From assembly GCA_024279135.1 (NCBI GenBank), contig JAJRRU010000004.1:23386-87385 (forward strand): a DNA stretch of 64,000 bases. Direction: 5' to 3'. The stretch is from Alphaproteobacteria bacterium (GTDB taxonomy: Bacteria; Pseudomonadota; Alphaproteobacteria; Rhodospirillales; Casp-alpha2). The position numbers and the translations under genes were made by a program. Below, one piece after another: positions 56,296-63,981 of this stretch; position 1 is the stretch's first letter; each line of letters opens with the position of its first letter. Under the pieces are notes generated by a model. It saw nothing but the letters and a program-made list of their open reading frames with translations. It searched no databases and was not told the DNA's origin.

Positions 56296-56628
56296 ATGAA
56301 TTTGGTTAATATGAGTATGACGAAGATGATGCCAAAGCGCCTCCTTCTGGGGCCGGGGCCGTCTTCAGTCGCATTGCATGCAATACAAGCCATGGCGATG
56401 CCCCCGATTGGTCACCTTGACCCCGCTTTTTCAAAGATCATGAACCAAACCAAGGCCATGTTTCAGGCTGCCTTTCAAACCCGTAAACCTGTCACTTACC
56501 CCGTCGCCGGGCTCGGCCAGAGTAGCGGAAAAGTATGGCGGATTGGTTTGATGGGCGGTGGCACTACGCTGGGCAACGTCGAAACATTACCAGGCGCGCT
56601 TGAAGATACACTTGTATCCGTTAGCTGA
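56296..56628 (+). pseudogene. Class V aminotransferase with large internal in-frame deletion
   Basis: PKRLLLGPGPSSVALHAIQA then MPPIGHLDPAFSKIMNQTKA is the N-terminus of alanine/serine-glyoxylate-type class V aminotransferases, up to TYPVAGLGQSSGK. It then jumps without a frame change to VWRIGLMGGGTTLGNVETLP and GALEDTL, the family C-terminus. About 250 residues, including the PLP Lys, are missing. The 110-codon frame remains open and lies between two DapA-like genes, so a glyoxylate- or pyruvate-linked transamination was once part of this pathway. Confidence 0.8.
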
Positions 56629-56672
56629 AATCGATATCGAGAAAGTTTAATAAACTGGAGCACCAAAAGATT

Positions 56673-57590
56673 ATGACTTCTTCATTTGCCGGCATCATGG
56701 CACCGGTATTGACGCCGTTTGAAGATAACCTCAGGGTTTGTGAGGAACTCTTCATAAATCACAGCAAATGGGTTCTGCAATCCGGATGCCATTACATCGC
56801 CCCGTTCGGCACCACCAGCGAGGCCCTGAGTATGAGCGTCGATGAACGGCGCGACCTGTTGGAAAGTCTGGTGCTATCGGGTATTGATCCGAAACGCATT
56901 ATGCCCGGGACGGGATTGTGTTCTTTGAATGAAACGGTCGAACTTACCCGCCACGCAGTGTCCCTAGGATGTGCAGCCGTCATGACCCTGCCGCCATTTT
57001 TTTACAAGAATGCCAGCGATGACGGGTTATTCACCTATTTTGCCAAACTGATCGAACGGGTGAACTCATCTGATCTACGCCTATGCCTATACCACATACC
57101 ACCCATAGCTATGGTCGGGTTCAGTTTGGATCTCATTGCCCAACTGCACACGGCCTTCCCAGAGACGGTGGTTGCATTGAAGGATAGTTCAGGTGACTGG
57201 GAGAATACCCTCAATATCATCGAAAAAGTTCCCGGGATGGCTATTTTCCCAGGCTCTGAAGCGTTTTTGAGCAAAGGTATGGCATCCGGTGGCGCTGGTT
57301 GCATTTCGGCCACCTGTAATATCAATCCTGCTGGCATTCGATCCGTGTTCGAAAGCACCGGAACCGATGCCGTCAAATTACTGGAACCCGAAATGCTGGC
57401 CGTACGTCGCGAAATCCAGAACGCGGGTCTTATCCCCGTCATGAAAGGCCTTTTAGCCGAGGTCACGGGTGATTCTCGATGGCAGAATATGCGTCCACCG
57501 CTGATGCCCGCATCAGCGAAACAAATAGAAGCACTGATCGGTGCCTTACCGAACGGGCTGAATTTCTTGAATTCCTATCCCCAAGTATAA
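56673..57590 (+). CDS. Second DapA-family (class I aldolase/lyase) enzyme
   Basis: This 305-residue protein has APVLTPFEDNLRVCEELFI, YIAPFGTTSEALSMSVDERR, GLCSLNETVELTRHAVSLGC, LCLYHIPPIAMVGF (Tyr near 140) and TVVALKDSSGDWENT with the Schiff-base Lys near 169. The GTTSE motif is close to the GTTGE of classical DHDPS/NAL. It is only distantly related to the DapA-like protein at 55347, so the two probably catalyse different steps. The ATG has GGAGC about 14 bases upstream. The M24 gene follows after 113 bases. Confidence 0.85.
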   Translation: MTSSFAGIMAPVLTPFEDNLRVCEELFINHSKWVLQSGCHYIAPFGTTSEALSMSVDERRDLLESLVLSGIDPKRIMPGTGLCSLNETVELTRHAVSLGCAAVMTLPPFFYKNASDDGLFTYFAKLIERVNSSDLRLCLYHIPPIAMVGFSLDLIAQLHTAFPETVVALKDSSGDWENTLNIIEKVPGMAIFPGSEAFLSKGMASGGAGCISATCNINPAGIRSVFESTGTDAVKLLEPEMLAVRREIQNAGLIPVMKGLLAEVTGDSRWQNMRPPLMPASAKQIEALIGALPNGLNFLNSYPQV

Positions 57591-57703
57591 GTAAAATAGA
57601 GGGAAAGGCTGATGAAAAATAGTCAAGAATGTTTGTAATTTGACTCGCAGTAATCAAATAATCCGCAACTAAGGAACATCATATCAACGTGAGGAGTTCA
57701 ACA

Positions 57704-58876
57704 ATGCCAACACAAGCAGTCGTTCAGCAAGGCCAGGAAGCCGTTTTCCCGAAAGAAGAAATTGACAATCGGGTTGCCCGCGCACGCGAAGCTCTGGCCA
57801 AACAGGGCATTGACATCATGATCGTTACGGGGCCAGAGAATATTTTTTATCTCACCGGACAACAAACCCCCGGATATTATACATATCAGGCTCTTTTGTT
57901 GCCCGTTGATGCAGAGCCTGTGTTTATCGTTCGCCAATTGGAAATGAATAATCTTATCGCCAACTCTTACGTTAGCGACCTGGAAATATATCAAGATAAC
58001 GCTGACCCCGTCGATGTGACGATTAAGTTAATTAAGTCTCGAGGTTGGTCCAATAAAAAAATTGCTATTGACGAGCGCGGTTGGTTTCTCCCCATTTCCA
58101 TCTATAAAGCGCTGCTTGCAAATCTTGGCACACTCGATAATGCAGCGGGAATTATAGAATCCCTTCGCGTTATCAAATCCCCGCGCGAACTGGCTAAGCT
58201 GGAAACGGCGGCAAGCTATGTCGAGGCGGGTATGAAAGCTGGATTAGCGGCGGTTAAAGAAGGCAATTCGGATAATGATTTTGTTGCAGCAATGATGGGG
58301 GCGGCCATCACCGCCGGATCAGAATATGTCGGGATGGAACCGCTTGCCTCGAGCGGTCCACGAACAGGCATACCGCACGGAACATGGCGGCGACACAAGC
58401 TCAGGTCTAACGATCCAGCATTTCTTGAAATGGCGGGTTGTCACGACCGCTATCATGCCGCACTCATGCGTAGCGCCTGGGTTGGCAAACCTCCTGGCGA
58501 AGCACTGGCGATGAATGCAACCTGCCAAGAAGGGCTGCAAGCCGCCCTTGATGCTATCAAGCCCGGCGTAACCTGCGAAGCCATTCATGATGCTTGCCAG
58601 ACGGTGATTGACCGTGATGGGTTTACTGAGAATTTCAAAAAACGTACAGGATATGCCGTCGGCGTATCCTTCGCCCCGGACTGGGGTGAGGGAGGGATAT
58701 TATCACTCTACACCGGGGTTACCCGCGAACTGGAAGCGGGAATGGTTTTCCATATTCCGCCGGCCTTACGGCGTTATGGAGAATTTACCGTTGGGGTGAG
58801 CGAAACAGTTATCGTCACGGAAACGGGATACAAAACCCTGTCATCCATCCCCAGAGATCTACTTGTTATCAATTGA
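57704..58876 (+). CDS. M24-family hydrolase, creatinase / ectoine-hydrolase-like
   Basis: The start is ATG 57704 with GAGGAG 7 bases upstream; 390 residues. An N-terminal creatinase domain (DIMIVTGPENIFYLTGQQTP, EPVFIVRQLEMN) is followed by the pita-bread fold. Metal ligands of aminopeptidase P or prolidase are missing: FLEMAGCHDRYHAALMRS stands where those enzymes have an Asp-x-Asp type pair. A His in IPHGTW and a Glu in VSETVIV remain, as in creatinase and ectoine hydrolase (DoeA/EutD), which work without metal. Likely it opens a C-N bond of a guanidino, cyclic amidine or amide compound. A terminator follows at 58904. Confidence 0.8.
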   Translation: MPTQAVVQQGQEAVFPKEEIDNRVARAREALAKQGIDIMIVTGPENIFYLTGQQTPGYYTYQALLLPVDAEPVFIVRQLEMNNLIANSYVSDLEIYQDNADPVDVTIKLIKSRGWSNKKIAIDERGWFLPISIYKALLANLGTLDNAAGIIESLRVIKSPRELAKLETAASYVEAGMKAGLAAVKEGNSDNDFVAAMMGAAITAGSEYVGMEPLASSGPRTGIPHGTWRRHKLRSNDPAFLEMAGCHDRYHAALMRSAWVGKPPGEALAMNATCQEGLQAALDAIKPGVTCEAIHDACQTVIDRDGFTENFKKRTGYAVGVSFAPDWGEGGILSLYTGVTRELEAGMVFHIPPALRRYGEFTVGVSETVIVTETGYKTLSSIPRDLLVIN

Positions 58877-58903
58877 TAGCCCGTTAAATTCGACCAAGTG
58901 TAT

Positions 58904-58932
58904 GAAAACGTCGACATCTTGTCGACATTTTC
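58904..58932 (+). terminator. Terminator between convergent units
   Basis: GAAAACGTCGAC and GTCGACATTTTC form a 12-bp stem with one mismatch and a five-base loop, 27 bases after the M24 stop. A and T tracts on both sides would let it serve both directions. The rest of the gap to 59090 shows nothing else. Confidence 0.7.
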
Positions 58933-59090
58933 TTATGCCAAATGTGCCGCTGGATTTGATCTTTGCATCAAAATTGTATATGTCGGTCCCACAATAACGC
59001 CGAATTACCCTACTCGACGGAACCGATTTCCGCGTTGTGTTTCTTATGGCGGCGGATGATTCCTATATTCTTGTATTTATTATAGCACTC

Positions 59091-59852
59091 TTAATGCGAA
59101 AGAATTTGTTCAAGGAATAGCTTTGCCCGTTCTGATACATCACCACTAAAGAATTGATCCGTCGGTGCGTTTTCAACAATCTCGCCGTGATCCATAAATA
59201 CCACACGGTCAGCCACGCGCCGGGCAAAGCCCATTTCGTGGGTCACTACCACACTGGTTGTGCCTTCCTGGCTCAGTTGTTGAATAACATCGAGAACCTC
59301 CTTGATCATCTCAGGATCAAGCGCAGAGGTCGGTTCATCGTAGAGCATAACCTTTGGTTCCATGGCCAGAGTCCGGGCGATGGCTACACGTTGTTGTTGT
59401 CCGCCCGACAACTGATCAGGAAAGGAATTCTCTTTTTCTGGAATGCGGACTTTTTCAAGGAGTTTAATCCCTTTTTCATTCGCTTCATCGCGACTGATAC
59501 CCTTTACGATTTTGGGGGCCAGTGTGATGTTTTCCAACGCAGTCAGGTGTGGAAACAGTTCAAAATTCTGAAAGACCATGCCAATGTCTAGTCTAGTTTT
59601 CCAGGCATCCTTGTCATCACCCGAGATTGCTTTGCCTTCGAATAGAATTGTCCCCGCATTGATGATTTCAAGCAGATTGAAGCATCGGATCAGGGTTGAT
59701 TTCCCGGATCCCGATGGCCCGACAATAACTATCGTTTTGCTCTGATCCACATTCAGCGATACACCCTTCAGCACCTCAAGCGGGCCGAATGATTTTCTAA
59801 TCTGGTGAGCCTCGATAATCGCATCAGGTGACGTTTTTATATCGTTTTCCAT
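59091..59852 (-). CDS. Polar amino acid ABC transporter ATPase (GlnQ/ArtP type)
   Basis: The 253-residue ATPase has Walker A VGPSGSGKSTLIRCFNLLE near residue 39, Q-loop MVFQNFELFPHLTALEN, signature [16 protein letters not shown] near 144, Walker B VMLYDEPTSALDP and switch VVTHEMGFARRVADRVVFMD. The sequence is of the polar amino acid uptake class, which imports single amino acids or small amino compounds. Its start overlaps the permease stop by one base. Third gene of the leftward transporter unit. Confidence 0.9.
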   Translation of the reverse strand: MENDIKTSPDAIIEAHQIRKSFGPLEVLKGVSLNVDQSKTIVIVGPSGSGKSTLIRCFNLLEIINAGTILFEGKAISGDDKDAWKTRLDIGMVFQNFELFPHLTALENITLAPKIVKGISRDEANEKGIKLLEKVRIPEKENSFPDQLSGGQQQRVAIARTLAMEPKVMLYDEPTSALDPEMIKEVLDVIQQLSQEGTTSVVVTHEMGFARRVADRVVFMDHGEIVENAPTDQFFSGDVSERAKLFLEQILSH

Positions 59853-60574
59853 TATCTCGTCTCCATATGCTCAGTTGAATTGAGCGTATCTACGTCAACA
59901 TTAGCGAGGTCGCGTTTACGGCTGCCCTTCGCCCAGATTTCAATGTGCCGCTGGATGAACATAAAGACCGTTGTGAAGGCTAGGTAATAGACGCCTGCTG
60001 CCATCAGCGCTTCGAGATATCGGAAGTTTGAACTTGCCGCCTGATTTGCGACCAGCAAGAGTTCTTCAACGGCGACAACCGATACCAACGCGCTAAGTTT
60101 TAGCATGCCAATGAATTGGTTGCCGATGGGAGGAATAATGACTCGCAAGGCCTGCGGCAATACGATGTAGCGCATGACCTGCCATTCTCTCATCGCAAGG
60201 GCCGTCGCGGCGGTTCGTTGCCCCTTGCCAACAGATTGCAGACCGGCTCGCATGATTTCCGCAATATAGGCGCCTTCATTCAGGGCCAGTGCGACCACAC
60301 CACTTGAAAAGCTCGATAGTTCAATACCAAATTGAGGCAACACGTTATAAACAAAAATGATCTGGAACAGCACGGGGGTACCACGGAAAAACCAGAGATA
60401 TATGACGACGATATAGTTAAGCGCCTTGTTATTTATTTCCTGGCAAACCGCTATTATCAAACCTACCACTATTCCAAAAAATACAGAAATGATCGTGAGC
60501 AACAGAGTCATCTGTGCCCCTCGGAAAAAAATATCGGAAGTTATGTATTCCAGCGTTAGATCTAGTGCATCCAT
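59852..60574 (-). CDS. Polar amino acid ABC transporter permease (HisM/GlnP type)
   Basis: The 240-residue inner-membrane protein has about five helices and motifs LWFFRGTPVLFQIIFVYNVL, LALNEGAYIAEIMRAGLQSV and the EAA loop GQRTAATALAMREWQVMRYI then VLPQALRVIIPPIGNQFI. Only one permease is encoded, so the channel is probably a homodimer. It follows the binding protein gene after 85 bases containing a stem-loop. Confidence 0.9.
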   Translation of the reverse strand: MDALDLTLEYITSDIFFRGAQMTLLLTIISVFFGIVVGLIIAVCQEINNKALNYIVVIYLWFFRGTPVLFQIIFVYNVLPQFGIELSSFSSGVVALALNEGAYIAEIMRAGLQSVGKGQRTAATALAMREWQVMRYIVLPQALRVIIPPIGNQFIGMLKLSALVSVVAVEELLLVANQAASSNFRYLEALMAAGVYYLAFTTVFMFIQRHIEIWAKGSRKRDLANVDVDTLNSTEHMETR

Positions 60575-60609
60575 ATCGACAACCCTTTTATTTCGCCGAA
60601 CCTAAAAAA

Positions 60610-60642
60610 CAAGGCAGGTACGCCGAAGCGCGCCTACCTTGG
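60610..60642 (-). promoter_or_regulatory. Stem-loop between binding protein and permease genes
   Basis: Imperfect arms AAGGCAGGTACGC and GCGCGCCTACCTT close a short loop in the gap after the binding protein stop. It has the same position as the hairpins in the two dipeptide-type transporter operons. Confidence 0.5.
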
Positions 60643-60659
60643 TTACATCTCCCACAGAC

Positions 60660-61490
60660 TTACTCTAGTTCAGTGGCATCCAATGGGAAATTGTATTTTA
60701 CAACTAATTTGTCGAAACTGCCATCAGCTTGAATGGCCTTAAGGCCGGCTGAAAGGGCACTTCTCATGTTGTCATCACCTTTGCGGACCGCAATTCCAAC
60801 AAGGAAATATGGGCCGAAAGCTTTTCCACCAATCGCGAAAACATCGGGCAGAGCCGTGACTTGTTTTGCGGCACCGGGTGTCGAATTAAAGATGGCGTCA
60901 GCACGTCCCTGCTTGAGAGATAAAGCCGCGTCCTGTGCAGAGGGGAAAGTCAACACGACCGTATTATCGCTGCCTTTAGCAACACATTCTTTGCCCTGTT
61001 CTTTTGCGAGTCCTTCCTGAAAACCACCAAGAGTAACGGCAATTTTTAATCCGCAAAGATCATCTGTGCTGTTAATGTTTTTTGGGTTTCCGGCAGCCAC
61101 GACAAGCTGGTTGCCCACTCTCAGGTAGGGAATAAAATCGACCACCTCGGCACGCTTGGGCTTAATGTACATTCCCGAATTGATAATATCGACCCGATTT
61201 CCTTTCAAGGTGGGTATCAGACCCTTGAATTCCATGTTTCTGGGGTTCGTTTTCAATCCCATTTTTGCCGCTATTAGCTCCATCATGTCGACATCAAAAC
61301 CGGTAAGTTTTCCGTTTTCCTGAAATTCAAATGGAGCAAACGTAGCTGCCACGGCATAGGTTATACTCCCGGCTTCGACAAGCTTGGTGGGTGCTTTTAC
61401 TTCACTGGCATTGGCTGGCACCGCGATGGCAGCAGCGAGCAACGCTGCGGTAAATGTTCCACGTAACATTAGATTTCTCCCATTATTCAT
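60660..61490 (-). CDS. Polar amino acid ABC transporter substrate-binding protein
   Basis: This 276-residue family 3 binding protein has a Sec signal peptide (LMLRGTFTAALLAAAIAVPA, cleavage after NAS). ITYAVAATFAPFEFQENGKL then TGFDVDMMELIAAKMG is the ligand-binding start, followed by DDLCGLKIAVTLGGFQEGLA and ADAIFNSTPGAAKQV. Such proteins bind amino acids, ectoine or opines. It is encoded 12 bases after the MR/MLE gene in the same direction, linking uptake to that enzyme. Confidence 0.9.
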   Translation of the reverse strand: MNNGRNLMLRGTFTAALLAAAIAVPANASEVKAPTKLVEAGSITYAVAATFAPFEFQENGKLTGFDVDMMELIAAKMGLKTNPRNMEFKGLIPTLKGNRVDIINSGMYIKPKRAEVVDFIPYLRVGNQLVVAAGNPKNINSTDDLCGLKIAVTLGGFQEGLAKEQGKECVAKGSDNTVVLTFPSAQDAALSLKQGRADAIFNSTPGAAKQVTALPDVFAIGGKAFGPYFLVGIAVRKGDDNMRSALSAGLKAIQADGSFDKLVVKYNFPLDATELE

Positions 61491-61502
61491 AATCTCTCTC
61501 CT

Positions 61503-62648
61503 TTACATTGCTTGTTGTTGGATAGTTGATTTGGTCGTTGCGTTCGTTTCAAAGCTTATCTCCCAAAGCAGTTGAAGTTGGGACAGATTGAACGTCAGGC
61601 CCAGACCAGGTCCGTTTGGAATATGTATTTGCCCCGATTGATAGGTTGGACCTTCTGCGGGATCATCGATCAAGCCATCGGCGCCATAGAGTTCATTGCC
61701 GCGTGAGCCCAGGACCATGGCGCAATGCGCAGCGGCGGCGGTCGCTACGCCACCTTCATTCATTTGCCCGACCATTACCGGAATTCCGGCATCGGCCAGA
61801 CGATGTCCAGCACGCAATAAAGGCTGAATGCCACCACATTTTACGAGTTTCAGATGAGCTGCCAATTTTCCGCCAATGGCGATAATACGATCAACATCGC
61901 CCGGCGAGGCGACTGATTCATCAAGCATGATCGTCATTGGTGCCTGGTTGGCGAGCAGGCTAAGAGTTTCCCAACTTGACGCGGCAACGGGTTGCTCAAG
62001 ATAATCGAGTCTAAATTGATCGAGTTCCAACAATCGCCTGGCGGCCTGGTCATCGGGCCATTGAGCGTTTACGTCAGCCGACAACCGTATTGTATCGCCA
62101 AAATGTTCCCGTAACAGCGCCAGTCGGTGAAGGTCTTGCTTGAATGATTCCACACCCATGCGTAGCTTCAGATTGGTGAACCCACGATCAACATAGTTTT
62201 TGCCATTCCTGAGGAGGGTTTCATCGCTGCACCAGAACAGGGTCTGGTTCGTTTCAATTCCTATAATTTTGTTTACACCCCAAAGGGCGCAAAGTGGGAT
62301 GCCGAGTGCGCGGGCACGGGCATCGTGCAATGTCTGGTCGAAAAGTGCGCGGGCCGGTGCGCATAATTCCGGGGTATTATGGACCTTGTCGATCAGATCC
62401 TCGAGCGCCATCGTCCAATCGATGCTTCGGGCCCACTCGAGTGTCTGGTTTTCGATAGTGTGGGATGGAATTCCAGTTAGATAAGAAATGTTGATCCTGA
62501 CCCCACCGAGTCCCGCCATTTGTCCATCACGCTCGAGTACCAGATAAAGCTCTTCAAGGTGGGGCACGGCGCCAGAGGATGCTGTATGAACCACCACCTC
62601 GGCGCCATAATGCAGGCGCCCCTTAAAAAGCTTCACCCGAGTGCCCAT
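61503..62648 (-). CDS. Enolase-superfamily enzyme (MR/MLE; muconate-lactonizing/epimerase subgroup)
   Basis: The 381-residue protein has the superfamily active-site layout: a Lys in TNLKLRMG near residue 162, metal ligands Asp in SADVNAQW (near 191), Glu in YLEQPV (near 217) and Asp in MLDESVAS (near 242), and the second Lys in HLKLVKCGG (near 267). Lys on both sides marks the MLE subgroup, which includes dipeptide epimerases, N-succinylamino acid racemase and hydroxyproline-betaine 2-epimerase. With a following amino acid transporter and DapA-family genes in the island, racemisation or epimerisation of an amino acid or betaine is likely. A candidate GntR site lies 157 bp upstream. Confidence 0.85.
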   Translation of the reverse strand: MGTRVKLFKGRLHYGAEVVVHTASSGAVPHLEELYLVLERDGQMAGLGGVRINISYLTGIPSHTIENQTLEWARSIDWTMALEDLIDKVHNTPELCAPARALFDQTLHDARARALGIPLCALWGVNKIIGIETNQTLFWCSDETLLRNGKNYVDRGFTNLKLRMGVESFKQDLHRLALLREHFGDTIRLSADVNAQWPDDQAARRLLELDQFRLDYLEQPVAASSWETLSLLANQAPMTIMLDESVASPGDVDRIIAIGGKLAAHLKLVKCGGIQPLLRAGHRLADAGIPVMVGQMNEGGVATAAAAHCAMVLGSRGNELYGADGLIDDPAEGPTYQSGQIHIPNGPGLGLTFNLSQLQLLWEISFETNATTKSTIQQQAM

Positions 62649-62804
62649 CAGAGGCCTCTATCGGTCCTGTCACCGACGACTATATATGCGGCTCTTGCTA
62701 GGAGGGCATGGCATGTAGGTATTCTGAACAGAGCTTTTTCTCCCTAAAGGTTTATTCTGGCACCATTGCACATTTGAGTTTGTGTTAAATTGTTCGTGAT
62801 GATG

Positions 62805-62817
62805 CATTTTATACAAT
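62805..62817. promoter_or_regulatory. Candidate GntR operator upstream of the MR/MLE-transporter operon
   Basis: CATTTTATACAAT is identical over 13 bases to the element at 55192-55204 and lies at nearly the same distance (157 bp) from the gene it precedes. The rest of the 62649-62990 gap shows no gene. Confidence 0.5.
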
Positions 62818-63042
62818 ATGATTATCAATTATACTTTCCCCCGTCAAGCTATTTTCCCCTTGAATAGCCCTAAATATTTGATAATTTTCTTAATGTCGCG
62901 GGGGTAAATCAAATCATTTGTCGTACATCTACACTTAACTTATGCATTTCATAGGCTTGAAAAATGATGAAATTACGATGACGACCGAACAACGTTCGAA
63001 GGCAAATCGGTATCCTTTGACCTGGGCCTTCCGTGCCAGATT

Positions 63043-63321
63043 ATGAAAGCAAAATCCTTGTGGGATATCGCCCATGGGAAAGCAAAAAAATATCCGCCAT
63101 CTACTCATAAGCATCGTGAGTTTCTCATCGCACTGGATGGCTCTCTCGCCGGAAAAAGTTTGCGACAAATCGCCCTTGATCTCTATCCCCCCGAACATGT
63201 TGCCTCCGACTGGTTTAATAACAGCGCCCTAAAGAATTGCGTTCGACGGCGCGTCAAGCGTGGGCGGTATTTCATGAATGGCGGCTATAAAACGTTGCTT
63301 GGTTACAATCCCAAACAGTAG
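63043..63321 (+). pseudogene. DUF2285-family protein, N-terminally truncated (copy 2)
   Basis: The frame from ATG 63043 gives KAKSLWDIAHGKAKKYPPST, FLIALDGSLAGKSLRQIALD, LYPPEHVASDWFNNSALKNC and RVKRGRYFMNGGYKTLLGY, the C-terminal DUF2285 domain. Homology to copy 1 (47217-47973) begins at about 63010 and the N-terminal 150 residues are missing. A 92-residue product could still be made, but it would lack the first domain. The A-run that is frameshifted in copy 1 is in frame here. Confidence 0.7.
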
Positions 63322-63428
63322 CCCCTAAGGTGCCGTTTTTGGTATAGGCCATAAACGGCACTCCCCAGAACAATCCATACAGTCTTTACTCGTCATCAAC
63401 AGACATGACCTGACAGGAGGAGACTGCA

Positions 63429-63632
63429 ATGGAGAAGATTAATTACCTCAACCGCGTCAAAACGGCTGAGTATCTCGGGCTCAGTGAAAAAACCCTTGAT
63501 CGATTGAGGGTTTCAGGAGGTGGCCCACGGTATTGGAAAACGGGATCGCGTGTTATGTATGACCAGCGCGATCTCGATGCCTGGGTAGACGAACGCAAGC
63601 GGAGTTCGACCTCAGAAATCATGAAGAATTAA
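63429..63632 (+). CDS. Small helix-turn-helix (MerR/excisionase-like) protein, copy 2
   Basis: The 67-residue protein NRVKTAEYLGLSEKTLDRLR then GGGPRYWKTGSRVMYDQRDL differs from copy 1 (48082) at only a handful of positions and has the same ribosome site (AGGAGGAG). Its TAA overlaps the repA ATG by one base. Confidence 0.85.
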   Translation: MEKINYLNRVKTAEYLGLSEKTLDRLRVSGGGPRYWKTGSRVMYDQRDLDAWVDERKRSSTSEIMKN

Positions 63633-63866
63633 TGCCTCAAGTTCCCACATCTGAGCGCAAACAACTTGAACTGTTTTCCTGCAACCCTGAACCATCTGGA
63701 ATTCGCGACTATCAAGACCTGATGGCATTTCCGTTCTTTTCACTGGCAAAGGGACGGCGCGTAAAACCGCTGTCCTATGATCGTAATGGCGTAACCATCA
63801 AGGTCGAGGCCGTACCGGATTATGGCATGGCAACAATCTGGGATGCTGACTTATTGATCTGGGCTG
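63632..63866 (+). pseudogene. RepA-type replication initiator, truncated (copy 2)
   Basis: SERKQLELFSCNPEPSGIRD, YQDLMAFPFFSLAKGRRVKP and YGMATIWDADLLIWAAS follow the RepA family without the frameshift of copy 1. After LIWAAS, at about 63866, the sequence changes to TGACCTGTTCCCC, which resembles an IS3-type terminus, so an insertion has probably cut the gene. The frame remains open to the window edge by chance (DLFPNFLPFI...). Confidence 0.7.
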
Positions 63867-63945
63867 CCAGTGACCTGTTCCCCAACTTCCTACCATTCAT
63901 AAGCAGAGCCCCTGTTCCAATTGATGCCCTTTTGGGGCGGTTATT

Positions 63946-63981
63946 GCAACAGTCATCCGGGCATGCCCGGATGACTGTTGC
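63946..63981. repeat. 36-bp perfect palindrome
   Basis: GCAACAGTCATCCGGGCA at 63946-63963 is followed directly by its exact reverse complement to 63981. It lies just inside the sequence that interrupts repA copy 2. Confidence 0.75.

Noticed and set aside
58969..58982. AAAATTGTATATG as another GntR site
   Set aside because: It lies between two converging genes, not at a promoter, and only half of the element matches.
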